34,641 bases of DNA from a virus, in the IMG/VR virus record IMGVR_UViG_3300032242_001991, positions 1 to 34,641 of that record; one strand, 5' to 3'. Each line of letters opens with the position of its first letter. The first letter of the stretch is position 1. The notes under the pieces were generated by a model, which was not told the origin of the DNA, made no database searches, and saw nothing but the letters and a program-made list of their open reading frames with translations. The position numbers and the translations under genes are program-made. Of the stretch, positions 28,464 to 34,641 are shown in pieces.

Positions 28464-29765
28464 ATGAAAAAAGTATTACTATCCCTATCAGTAGTAGCAA
28501 TGTTAAGCGGATGTGCTGTGATACAAAGCACCGGGTTGTCTGAAGCTGATCCTACAGTAACAACACAGCGTGATAATGTAAAAAAAGAATTTGATACATT
28601 ACCAGCGCCTGCAACAGGTCGTCCAGTTAGTGTGGCAGTTTATAGTTTTGCAGATAAAACAGGCCAAAGACGTCCACAGGCTAACGTGGCCAGTTTGAGT
28701 TCAGCAGTAACACAGGGTGCTGAAACATTCCTGATACAGGCATTACAAGGTGTTGGACAAGGACATTGGTTTGAAGTTGTTGAGCGTGTGGGTATCGATA
28801 ACTTGACTAAAGAACGCTTAATCATTCGTCAAATGCGTGAAGCATACGAAGGAAACAATGCTAAACCTCTAATGCCCATGCAGTTTGCTGGCATGATCAT
28901 CGAAGGTGGTATTGTAGGCTACGATACTACTGTTAACAGTGGTGGCGCTGGTATGCGTATTTTTGGTATTGGCAAACAAACACAATGGAGCCAAGATACT
29001 GTAACTGTTAGTGTTAGAGCAGTTAGTGTAAACACAGGTAAAGTTCTAGCAGTAGTAACAGTACAAAAGACTATTTTATCAACAGCAGATTCAGCAACAG
29101 CATTAAAGTTCTTTGATGCTGGCACACAGGCATTTGAAGCAGAAGCAGGTTTAACTATTAACGAACCGGGTACTTATGCAGTTAAGGCAGCGATTGAAAT
29201 GGCAGTAGTAGAGCTAATCAAAGAAGGGCAACGTAAATCTATTTGGGATTTTAAACCAACTCCGCCTATTCCGGTTGTTGACATGTCAATCCCAACAAAA
29301 CCTATTGTACAACCTATAGTGATATCGTCAGAAATAAGAAAACCTGAGGAGAAAAAAGATGAGTTGGTTCAAACGCAAACCCCCAAAACACCCGCCCCTG
29401 CAGAAGACACACCCGCAGTCGCACCACAGCAGTCCGATGGCGGAAAAGTACCTGCAGGAGTCGAAGGAAAAAGTGAAACCCCTAAAGAAGAAAAACTAGT
29501 AGTAACAGAAATGCAAACAGGTTTAAAACCAAATGAAAATAAAATGGCACAAGATGCTTCTAAAGCATTGTATGACAAAGTAAAACTAAAAGAAAATGCA
29601 TTTTTATATTCTGAACCAAAAGATACTAGCATTAAAAAGTGGTGGTATTCTAAAGGAACAGAACTAAGTCTTAGACAACCGGGAACAGATGGTTGGTGGA
29701 GAGCAATAGTAACAGATGGTACTGATCGAGGCGGTTGGATACAATCTGAAAAGTTAGAAAAATAA
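28464..29765 (+). CDS. csgG: CsgG-like outer-membrane secretion pore with C-terminal SH3-like extension
   Basis: 433 residues; E. coli CsgG has 277. Lipobox LSGC with Cys17. Core about 50-265: VSVAVYSFADKTGQRRP, EVVERVGIDNLTKERLIIR, IIEGGIVGYDTTVNSGGAGMRIFGIG, VSVRAVSVNTGKVL, and WDFK at the end, all matching the nonameric curli pore. After the core come a Pro/Glu/Thr linker (about 270-355) and a beta-rich domain (about 365-433, LKENAFLYSEP, KGTELSLRQPG, WWRAIV, GGWIQSEKL) resembling bacterial SH3, which often binds cell wall. A separate ORF with a strong Shine-Dalgarno is nested in the linker at 29359-29499. It secretes curlin-type subunits, presumably the two encoded downstream. Confidence 0.92.
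   Translation: MKKVLLSLSVVAMLSGCAVIQSTGLSEADPTVTTQRDNVKKEFDTLPAPATGRPVSVAVYSFADKTGQRRPQANVASLSSAVTQGAETFLIQALQGVGQGHWFEVVERVGIDNLTKERLIIRQMREAYEGNNAKPLMPMQFAGMIIEGGIVGYDTTVNSGGAGMRIFGIGKQTQWSQDTVTVSVRAVSVNTGKVLAVVTVQKTILSTADSATALKFFDAGTQAFEAEAGLTINEPGTYAVKAAIEMAVVELIKEGQRKSIWDFKPTPPIPVVDMSIPTKPIVQPIVISSEIRKPEEKKDELVQTQTPKTPAPAEDTPAVAPQQSDGGKVPAGVEGKSETPKEEKLVVTEMQTGLKPNENKMAQDASKALYDKVKLKENAFLYSEPKDTSIKKWWYSKGTELSLRQPGTDGWWRAIVTDGTDRGGWIQSEKLEK
29359..29499 (+). CDS. 46-residue ORF nested in the csgG linker in another frame
   Basis: ATG 29359 is preceded by GAGGAG (29346-29351) seven bases upstream, one of the strongest Shine-Dalgarno matches in the window. It ends at TAG 29497-29499. The product begins MSWFKRKPPKH, is rich in Lys, His and Pro, and contains SSPMAEKYLQESKEK, a helix-like end followed by KPLKKKN. 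The basic, compact sequence looks like a real small phage protein. Proteins starting MSWFKRKP with an SPxxEK helix are recalled from other T4-like phages (not verified). CsgG in the overlapped region is low complexity, suggesting that one frame was overprinted on the other. Confidence 0.55.
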   Translation: MSWFKRKPPKHPPLQKTHPQSHHSSPMAEKYLQESKEKVKPLKKKN

Positions 29766-29767
29766 GT

Positions 29768-29830
29768 GGTGTTGTTTTTTTAACAGTGTAAATTTTTTAA
29801 CACCTAGAGGTAACGATATTTTAACAGCGG
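29768..29830 (+). promoter_or_regulatory. Upstream region of the first curlin gene with three TTTTAACA repeats
   Basis: The octamer TTTTAACA occurs at 29778-29785, 29795-29802 and 29819-29826 between csgG and the curlin gene. GGTGTT (29768-29773) and AACACC (29799-29804) could pair across the first two copies. Possible regulator-binding or RNA element. Confidence 0.35.
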
Positions 29831-29855
29831 CATATAATTTCTGAAAGGGCCGGCT

Positions 29856-29861
29856 TAAATA
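29856..29861 (+). promoter_or_regulatory. T4-type late promoter box
   Basis: TTAAATATTTTA. Predicted start near 29867, 31-base leader with AAAGGAG before ATG 29898. Confidence 0.55.
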
Positions 29862-29897
29862 TTTTAAAGGGAATAACAAATCCCAAAGGAGCGTACT

Positions 29898-30887
29898 ATG
29901 TTAAACTATCATAGTATGATGAAGAAGATGAAGAAAAGAATGACAGGCGTTGGTGGGTTGTCGAGAAAATTACTCACCGTAATGTTATTGAGTGCCTCAG
30001 CCATAAGTTGGGCCGCAGACAATAGCGTATACATCGACCAAGCGGGCGATAACAGTACTATCACAGTAACACAAGATGGAGCAGGTAACAAGGTTAATGG
30101 TATCCTAAACAACGGACAGCCAAGCACTAACCCACAAGACCCTGCTAAACTTGTAGGCAGTATCCAAACAGTTACTATTGATCAAGCTGGCCCAAACAAC
30201 AAGCTATCAATAGGTTTAAACACTACAGTTGGAACTAATGGTAAAGGTATTGATGTTAACTACAAAGTTGATGTAGGCGGAAATATAGCATATATCAACA
30301 GCAATAATAACGGCATTGGTGTTAGTTCTAGTAACTTGATTGATATTATTCAATTAGGTGGCAATGCAGTTACCAATGTGAATATGTTAGGAAACACTAA
30401 TAGTTTAACAGTTAGATCTAGTGGTGGCGGCGGTAACAAAATTGATGCTACTATAGAAGCAAACAATGTTGTTGCTGTCGTAAATCAAACACTAGGTGGT
30501 GGTAACGAAACTACTCTTAATCTAACAGGTGATAAGGGATATGTAAATGTTACCAGCACTGGTGCAACTAACTTGACTAATGTAACTCAAAGCGGCGGAT
30601 CAACTAATGGCAGTAGTGTTAACATTGTATTAGACGGACAAGGGAATCAAACTACTGTTAGTCAAAGCGGTGTTAATGATAACACAGTTGATTACAAAGT
30701 ATTTGGATCAAATAACATTGCTAGTATTACACAAAGCGGCGGTCTAACTATTGGACAGTATGCCAAAGCTGATATTGCTGGATCTAATAACGATATTGGT
30801 ATAACACAGCAAGGCAGTGTAGACAACGCGGCCAATATTAAAATAACCGGAAGTTACAACACATACAGAATCTTACAGAAGAACTAA
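29898..30887 (+). CDS. Curlin-repeat amyloid-type subunit (CsgA/CsgB-like)
   Basis: 329 residues. A basic N-terminal extension rich in Met/Lys precedes a signal peptide ending in ISWA, with cleavage before ADNSVY. The mature part is made of Asn/Gln/Gly/Ser-rich repeats of the curlin type: NSVYIDQAGDNSTITVTQDGAGN near 44-66, TVTIDQAGPNNKLSI, TNVTQSGGSTNGSS, TTVSQSGVNDN, ASITQSGG, IGITQQGS. The xxxQxGxxN spacing would build a beta-solenoid amyloid. It is longer than E. coli CsgA (151) and has a long central insert (about 105-170) with few Gln. Own late promoter, so strong late expression is likely. Probably secreted by CsgG. Confidence 0.88.
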   Translation: MLNYHSMMKKMKKRMTGVGGLSRKLLTVMLLSASAISWAADNSVYIDQAGDNSTITVTQDGAGNKVNGILNNGQPSTNPQDPAKLVGSIQTVTIDQAGPNNKLSIGLNTTVGTNGKGIDVNYKVDVGGNIAYINSNNNGIGVSSSNLIDIIQLGGNAVTNVNMLGNTNSLTVRSSGGGGNKIDATIEANNVVAVVNQTLGGGNETTLNLTGDKGYVNVTSTGATNLTNVTQSGGSTNGSSVNIVLDGQGNQTTVSQSGVNDNTVDYKVFGSNNIASITQSGGLTIGQYAKADIAGSNNDIGITQQGSVDNAANIKITGSYNTYRILQKN

Positions 30888-30888
30888 T

Positions 30889-31062
30889 ATGTTTGAAAGC
30901 GAACTACAAAGGATGTACCAACAATGGATGCAAGGCAACGAAAACTACATCCGTGATTGGGCAACCTTTGTAGAGCAAGCCGCTAGATGGCAAAACACTA
31001 CCGGCGATGTTATCATGAGAGAGTTACAAAAATATACTTGGTTCGAATGGGGGGACAGATGA
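30889..31062 (+). CDS. 57-residue protein between curlin and FecR-domain genes
   Basis: ATG 30889 lies one base after the curlin stop; TGA 31060-31062 overlaps the next start (ATGA). The product begins MFESELQRMYQQWMQGNENY and is helical and aromatic-rich (RDWATFVEQAAR; QKYTWFEWGDR), with no signal peptide. The tight coupling on both sides argues that it is real. Function unknown; a cytoplasmic partner for the curli-like proteins is one possibility. Confidence 0.7.
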   Translation: MFESELQRMYQQWMQGNENYIRDWATFVEQAARWQNTTGDVIMRELQKYTWFEWGDR

Positions 31063-32171
31063 AAATATGGACAGCCGCACTATGCTTACTGTTGCTAGGT
31101 ACCTCGCCGAGTCACGCCGTAATAGGCAAGGTAACAGAACAGATCAACACCCCTCCCAGCATACAGAGGGACAAACAAACACTAACGGGCTCCAAGGGCA
31201 CGGGAGTGGAAATGAACGATGCGATCAAGACACAACAAGGCAAGGTAGGGATAACATTTGAGGATGATACTCGTGTGCAGGTTAACGAGAACTCAAAGCT
31301 AGTCATTGACGATTTTGTTTACGATCCTAAATCAAAAGCTGGCAAGCTGGGTGCTAAGATTGCGCTTGGTACTGTTCGATATGCCTCAGGACAGATTGCT
31401 AAGAATAGCCCGCAGAATGTTGCTCTTAATACGCCTACTGCTACAATCAGCGTTCGTGGTACTGACTTTACAGCTAGTGTGGACGAATTGGGGCAAAGTA
31501 CTGTAATTTTATTACCTAGTTGTCCCGATGATCGCAACAAGAGCAGAACCAAAAACGATATAGAAAAAAACTGTAAGGTCGGAGAAATATCAGTTGAAAC
31601 AGATGCTGGTATTGTGATCCTTAATCAAGCCTTCCAAGCTACGCAAGTGAACAGTCGTAGCATGCCTCCAACAAAGCCAGTGATACTAAACTTGTCAGAA
31701 GATGCTATTGGCAATATGCTGTTGTTAAGTCCTCCTAAAGAACTTAAAGAATCAGGCAAGGGTGAGAAGATGGGAAGTAAGAGTTTCCTCGATGTTGACT
31801 TCTTGAAAGAAAAAGGTTTAGAAAATGCGCTTGAAGCACAGTTGGCCAACATGTATGTTGATCGTTTGGCACAAAACTTTTTAGATAATCAGTTTCTTGC
31901 TAATATATTTGATATGATTGGCAACGGCTTAAATGAAAACTTGCTAGCAGAAGTAGACAGCGTGTTACCCGACTATAAAAAATCCAGCGGTATTATTGCT
32001 GTTAAAGATGATATATCAGTCAGCTTATGCAGAGATAACGGCAGTGATCAACAATGCATAACAACGCCACTAACACAAAACAGTTTAATCTACCAAACAC
32101 AGGGAAGTTTAGAGTTTAAGAATCGTGTTAATCAGGGCGGTAATACAATCATTACTATTGTACAAAAATGA
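31059..32171 (+). CDS. Exported FecR-domain protein
   Basis: 370 residues from ATG 31059 (four-base overlap with the preceding gene; an upstream in-frame start at 30987 lies inside that gene and is rejected). Signal peptide MKIWTAALCLLLLGTSPSHA. Residues about 40-160 form a FecR-type beta domain: GVEMNDAIKTQQGKVGITFEDDTRVQVNENSKLVID, GTVRYASGQ, and TPTATISVRGTDFTASV. The C-terminal half is helical (about 240-310) and then ends in beta sequence. The classical FecR anti-sigma helix is missing, so this is a periplasmic or surface FecR domain, not a sigma regulator. Its position suggests a role with the fibres. It overlaps the next gene by four bases. Confidence 0.85.
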   Translation: MKIWTAALCLLLLGTSPSHAVIGKVTEQINTPPSIQRDKQTLTGSKGTGVEMNDAIKTQQGKVGITFEDDTRVQVNENSKLVIDDFVYDPKSKAGKLGAKIALGTVRYASGQIAKNSPQNVALNTPTATISVRGTDFTASVDELGQSTVILLPSCPDDRNKSRTKNDIEKNCKVGEISVETDAGIVILNQAFQATQVNSRSMPPTKPVILNLSEDAIGNMLLLSPPKELKESGKGEKMGSKSFLDVDFLKEKGLENALEAQLANMYVDRLAQNFLDNQFLANIFDMIGNGLNENLLAEVDSVLPDYKKSSGIIAVKDDISVSLCRDNGSDQQCITTPLTQNSLIYQTQGSLEFKNRVNQGGNTIITIVQK

Positions 32172-33505
32172 TAAGAATGAATTCAACCCAAGCAATAGTT
32201 GAAGCCGCTCGACGCAGACAACAACTAAAAGAACAACAAGAGCGAAGTAGATTCCATAAGGGGTTATTAATGCTTGTTTCATTTTGGTTATTTTTATTTT
32301 TACCAATGATATTATTTTCAGGTAAGGCTCGCGCCACTGGGCTAGCAGATTTGAAGTTTGGTCAGTATCAAGTAGCTGACAGCCAATGGAATACTGGCGC
32401 TTGCTTATACACATCAACTTGCGAAATATACAGTAAGAATCCTGGAACAGCATACAAAGTACCTTGGTGGAGTGGGCAAGTAAACTGGGCCGCCGGAGAC
32501 TATATTGCTTTCACTGCTACAGGCAATGCAACAAATCCGTGGAACGCTATTCAGTATACCGCTAACGGTACAATGAAAGATACTATAGGAACAGGACACA
32601 TTATCAATATGGGTCCAAATTATTTTTTCTTTGTTGGAAATGATAACGACACAGGTCAGCTGTTTAGTATGACTAAGGGCTTCTCTGATTCAAGTGGGGT
32701 TACTTGGACGGGTACATTAAATCCGTCAACTCAACAGGTTAATGATTATGCAGCCAATGGTAGTACAACACCACTAGCAGCCGGACAATCGGCTAGTGCA
32801 GGACCGCCACCTCCACCTCCTCCACCACCTTTTGACGGAACTATCACTCAATCTAATGCTCCAAGTAATCAAGTTATCGGCACTGGATCATCTTATATTG
32901 CACCTTCAGATGCTAGCAGTAAACAAGATAGAGTAAACACTTGGAAAAATAGTACACAACCATACAACAATATGTTATACATTGATCAAGTGGGGCAGGG
33001 CCATACAGTGAATGTAACACAATCTGGGACTAAGAATAAAATAGACATGACTATTAACGGTAACGGCGATAATATCACTGATACACAAACTGGGTCTAAC
33101 TACTTAAAGATAGATGTACCAGGTTGGGGCAATGTTATAACAACTACACAGACTAGTAATACTGGCTCTAACTATGCCGAAACAAAAATACAAAGTAATG
33201 GAAATACTGTTAATCATACGCAGACTGGCAATCAAGTTTTGTTTAGTAAAATAAATGGAGACATTAATACTCTTAATACTTCGCAAACTGGCACAGGCAA
33301 TCATGTAGCAGATGTTACTCTTACAGGCAGCGGAAATAATGCTACAATTGGTCAAACTGGTAACGTTGGAAATAAAGCCAATATTGATTTAACCAATGCC
33401 GGTGGTCCTGCCATACTAGATATACAACAAAGTGGTGGCAAATCATTTACCATTATACAAGGCTGTGCAAATCCAGCAGGATGCAATACTGTAGTACGAC
33501 AGTGA
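32168..33505 (+). CDS. Second curlin-repeat protein with N-terminal domain and polyproline linker
   Basis: 445 residues. A charged helix ([20 protein letters not shown]) precedes a long hydrophobic signal or anchor (about 33-51) ending near ARATG. Residues 57-215 form a Trp/Thr/Gly-rich beta domain. A run of nine Pro (about 216-224) separates it from the C-terminal curlin repeats (about 265-435): [60 protein letters not shown]. The first repeat strongly resembles that of the curlin at 29898 (YIDQ.G followed by VTQ.G..NK). It could be a nucleator or anchored minor subunit, as CsgB is for CsgA (inference). Confidence 0.85.
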   Translation: MIRMNSTQAIVEAARRRQQLKEQQERSRFHKGLLMLVSFWLFLFLPMILFSGKARATGLADLKFGQYQVADSQWNTGACLYTSTCEIYSKNPGTAYKVPWWSGQVNWAAGDYIAFTATGNATNPWNAIQYTANGTMKDTIGTGHIINMGPNYFFFVGNDNDTGQLFSMTKGFSDSSGVTWTGTLNPSTQQVNDYAANGSTTPLAAGQSASAGPPPPPPPPPFDGTITQSNAPSNQVIGTGSSYIAPSDASSKQDRVNTWKNSTQPYNNMLYIDQVGQGHTVNVTQSGTKNKIDMTINGNGDNITDTQTGSNYLKIDVPGWGNVITTTQTSNTGSNYAETKIQSNGNTVNHTQTGNQVLFSKINGDINTLNTSQTGTGNHVADVTLTGSGNNATIGQTGNVGNKANIDLTNAGGPAILDIQQSGGKSFTIIQGCANPAGCNTVVRQ

Positions 33506-33511
33506 TAAATA
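33506..33511 (+). promoter_or_regulatory. T4-type late promoter box
   Basis: GATAAATATTAG right after the stop at 33505. Predicted start near 33517, 15-base leader, CAGGAGGA before ATG 33532. Confidence 0.6.
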
Positions 33512-33531
33512 TTAGTCAGGAGGACACAACC

Positions 33532-33690
33532 ATGAAGCAGAAAAAGTTAATAACTAAACTGTACAGGGCTTGCGTCGACCACGATGCCGAGAAACAGTTT
33601 GAACTTCGCAAGAAGGAATTCGCCAAAATCTTGAAACACAAGGCCGAAGGCAAACCATTCACACACAAATGGACTGTAGTACAAGTGTAA
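33532..33690 (+). CDS. Small basic phage protein of unknown function
   Basis: 52 residues from ATG 33532 (AGGAGG nine bases upstream; an in-frame ATG at 33481 lies inside the preceding gene). Highly charged and helical: [19 protein letters not shown], then [28 protein letters not shown]. From memory small proteins with a KLY.AC..HD start and a GKPFT.KWTVV end are common in T4-like aquatic phages. Function unknown. Confidence 0.72.
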   Translation: MKQKKLITKLYRACVDHDAEKQFELRKKEFAKILKHKAEGKPFTHKWTVVQV

Positions 33691-33723
33691 CGTTCTTGTA
33701 ATATCAGCAACACAATACTGCGA

Positions 33724-33729
33724 TAAATA
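33724..33729 (+). promoter_or_regulatory. T4-type late promoter box, leaderless geometry
   Basis: GATAAATAATGG. The predicted start, 33735, is exactly the A of the next ATG. No Shine-Dalgarno. Confidence 0.5.
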
Positions 33730-33734
33730 ATGGT

Positions 33735-34511
33735 ATGACGCCAAAAACTTATCGCAGTATTTTTATTTCTGACGTACACTTGGGTACTAGAGATTGTCAA
33801 GCAGACAAGCTCAACAACTTCCTCAAACACAATACCTGCGACACACTATATCTTGTAGGAGATATCATTGATGCGTGGAAAATCCAACAAAACAAATGGC
33901 GCTGGAAACAAAGCCACACCAACGTTGTCCGTAGAGTTCTGGGTCACGCTAAACGTGGCACTAGGGTTGTATACGTGGCTGGAAATCATGACGAATTCCT
34001 GCGTCCGATGATACCATATGGTTTCAGCTTTGGATCAATCGAAATTCAAAATCAAACAGAACACATTGGCGCAGACGGCAAACACTATCTGGTTACACAC
34101 GGAGACTTGTTTGATGGCATCACTCGTCTTGCCCCATGGCTTGCTTTCTTAGGTGATAAGTTATATGATTTAGTATTAGATTGGAATAGCCGTTTTAATT
34201 GGATACGCCATAAACTAGGCTTTGGTTATTGGAGCCTAAGTAAATATCTCAAGCATAAAGTTAAGAAGGCCAGCGACTTTATGTTTCAGTTCGAACGTAA
34301 TCTAGCGGCATATTGTAAAAAACGCGGCTTCGATGGTGTAATATGTGGACATATACACCACGCTGAAATTAAAGAGATTGACGGTGTCATTTATATGAAT
34401 GATGGAGACTGGGTTGAAAGCTGTACCGCCCTAGTTGAACATCACGATGGTCAATGGGAAATTGTTACATGGACAAGAGAGAATGACAAAAACAATATTA
34501 ATAATAACTGA
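33735..34511 (+). CDS. PlcP/LpxH-like metallophosphoesterase
   Basis: 258 residues with a complete calcineurin-type metallophosphoesterase site: FISDVHLGTRDCQ (about 10-22), YLVGDIIDAW (about 39-48), VAGNHDEF (about 76-83), LVTHGDLFDG (about 113-122), GHIHHAEI (about 207-214). The C-terminal MNDGDWVESCTALVEHHDGQWEI is typical of the COG2908 subgroup that includes the phospholipase C-like enzyme PlcP rather than classical LpxH. PlcP removes phospholipid head groups to give diacylglycerol, which a glycosyltransferase converts to glycolipid. The next gene is such a glycosyltransferase and overlaps by 29 bases. The enzyme class is firm; PlcP over LpxH is likely but not proven. Confidence 0.87.
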   Translation: MTPKTYRSIFISDVHLGTRDCQADKLNNFLKHNTCDTLYLVGDIIDAWKIQQNKWRWKQSHTNVVRRVLGHAKRGTRVVYVAGNHDEFLRPMIPYGFSFGSIEIQNQTEHIGADGKHYLVTHGDLFDGITRLAPWLAFLGDKLYDLVLDWNSRFNWIRHKLGFGYWSLSKYLKHKVKKASDFMFQFERNLAAYCKKRGFDGVICGHIHHAEIKEIDGVIYMNDGDWVESCTALVEHHDGQWEIVTWTRENDKNNINNN

Positions 34512-34641
34512 TAATCTCAAGGATCAAATAAACGGTGTTGTTACGACCTACAAAAATATTGAGATTTGTGCTGTTCGTGACGGTTATAACATTGTGGTGT
34601 TGGATCCCGGGTGGTTCAGCTACATTGATTGCCCTGGCTAC
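34483..34641 (+). CDS. Glycosyltransferase N-terminus (cut by window end)
   Basis: The first 53 codons of a frame open to the window end. It begins MTKTILIITDNLKDQINGVV, followed by TTYKNIEICAVRDGY and VVLDPGWFSYIDCPGY. The start with a nucleotide-fold strand and the NGVVTTYKN loop is characteristic of GT4-family (GT-B) glycosyltransferases such as Agt/SQD2-like lipid glycosyltransferases. AGAGAG lies just upstream of the ATG. The overlap with the PlcP-like gene suggests coupled synthesis. Acceptor and sugar cannot be judged from the fragment. Confidence 0.78.
   Translation, partial: MTKTILIITDNLKDQINGVVTTYKNIEICAVRDGYNIVVLDPGWFSYIDCPGY

Noticed and set aside
29278-29289. Perfect palindrome TTGACATGTCAA inside csgG, also a -35-like sequence
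   Set aside because: No -10 at the right distance, and it lies in coding sequence; a 12-base palindrome can occur by chance.
30987-31058. Upstream extension of the FecR-domain gene
   Set aside because: The extension lies inside the 57-codon gene in another frame and would put 24 residues in front of a good signal peptide.
1-34641. Cyanophage origin, suggested by the bilin genes
   Set aside because: No photosystem, phycobilisome or carbon-metabolism marker genes are seen, and the DnaK, Isc and PlcP-like proteins read as proteobacterial. Not excluded for the rest of the genome.
1-34641. tRNA genes, CRISPR arrays, insertion sequences
   Set aside because: No cloverleaf-like segment, spaced repeats or transposase was seen in the short gaps, but no tRNA-finding software could be run.

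Overview
The window is a stretch of a large tailed-phage genome, most likely a T4-like myovirus. All genes lie on the + strand, packed end to start with many ATGA or TAATG overlaps, and no gap exceeds about 150 bases. T4-type late-promoter boxes (TAAATA, usually TAAATAYT) precede many genes or gene blocks, and four near-consensus sigma70 promoters serve others. Virion-type genes (tail spike with an Mtd-like N-terminus, PAAR tip fused to a peptidoglycan hydrolase, nucleotidyltransferase-fold and scaffold-like proteins) sit among many metabolic and envelope genes. The host is probably an aquatic Gram-negative bacterium: there are outer-membrane lipoproteins and a curli-type secretion pore. DnaK, IscU/IscA and the terminal phosphoesterase read as proteobacterial and, from memory, closest to betaproteobacterial forms. 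No photosystem genes are present.

Layout. 1-2250: subtilase (cut by the window edge), PF10118-like diiron protein, acyl carrier protein, unknown protein. 2349-6351: coiled-coil membrane protein, nucleotidyltransferase-fold protein, small phage proteins, an acidic scaffold-like protein with a probable -1 frameshift extension, PD-(D/E)XK nuclease. 6385-8502: tail spike and a conserved companion. 8530-13159: nucleotide-reduction block nrdA, class II aldolase, nrdB, glutaredoxin, small beta protein. 13182-15572: unknown protein, PAAR-hydrolase tip, deoxyribonucleotidase, small membrane protein. 15594-17154: iron-sulfur and oxidative-stress block (A-type carrier, Fe/Mn superoxide dismutase, IscU, IscA). 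17234-18627: phage protein, SleB-type endolysin, probable holin. 18729-19954: three exported proteins (LPP20-like lipoprotein, second lipoprotein, 17-kDa-antigen-like protein). 19964-22299: membrane coiled-coil protein, unknown protein, ribosomal protein bS21, MazG-like protein. 22385-26349: DnaK, Hsp20, ClpS, heme oxygenase, ferredoxin-dependent bilin reductase. 26371-27807: large unknown protein, then a terminator. 27922-33505: curli-like block (CsgF, CsgG with a C-terminal SH3-like extension and a nested overlapping small ORF, two curlin-repeat proteins, a 57-residue protein, FecR-domain protein). 33532-34641: small phage protein, PlcP/LpxH-like phosphoesterase and the start of a glycosyltransferase.

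Inferred co-operation. Several products depend on or protect iron and redox chemistry: class Ia ribonucleotide reductase, IscU/IscA, superoxide dismutase, heme oxygenase (which releases iron from heme) and a ferredoxin-dependent bilin reductase. DnaK, Hsp20 and ClpS form a protein-quality block; IscU keeps the LPPVK Hsp70-recognition motif. The curli block and the lipoproteins suggest that infected cells build an amyloid-secreting outer-membrane pore. The PlcP-like enzyme plus glycosyltransferase suggests replacement of phospholipids by glycolipids, which would save phosphate.

The most notable new-looking points are: a dnaX-type slippery A9 tract joining 4397-5281 to a start-less downstream frame; a well-initiated 46-codon ORF nested in the csgG linker; six genes whose predicted transcription start coincides with the ATG (leaderless pattern) while genes with a box-derived leader have a Shine-Dalgarno; a promoter whose spacer is a UUCG terminator-like hairpin; and the linked Fe-S, bilin, curli and lipid modules. 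No tRNA, rRNA, CRISPR array or insertion sequence was seen.
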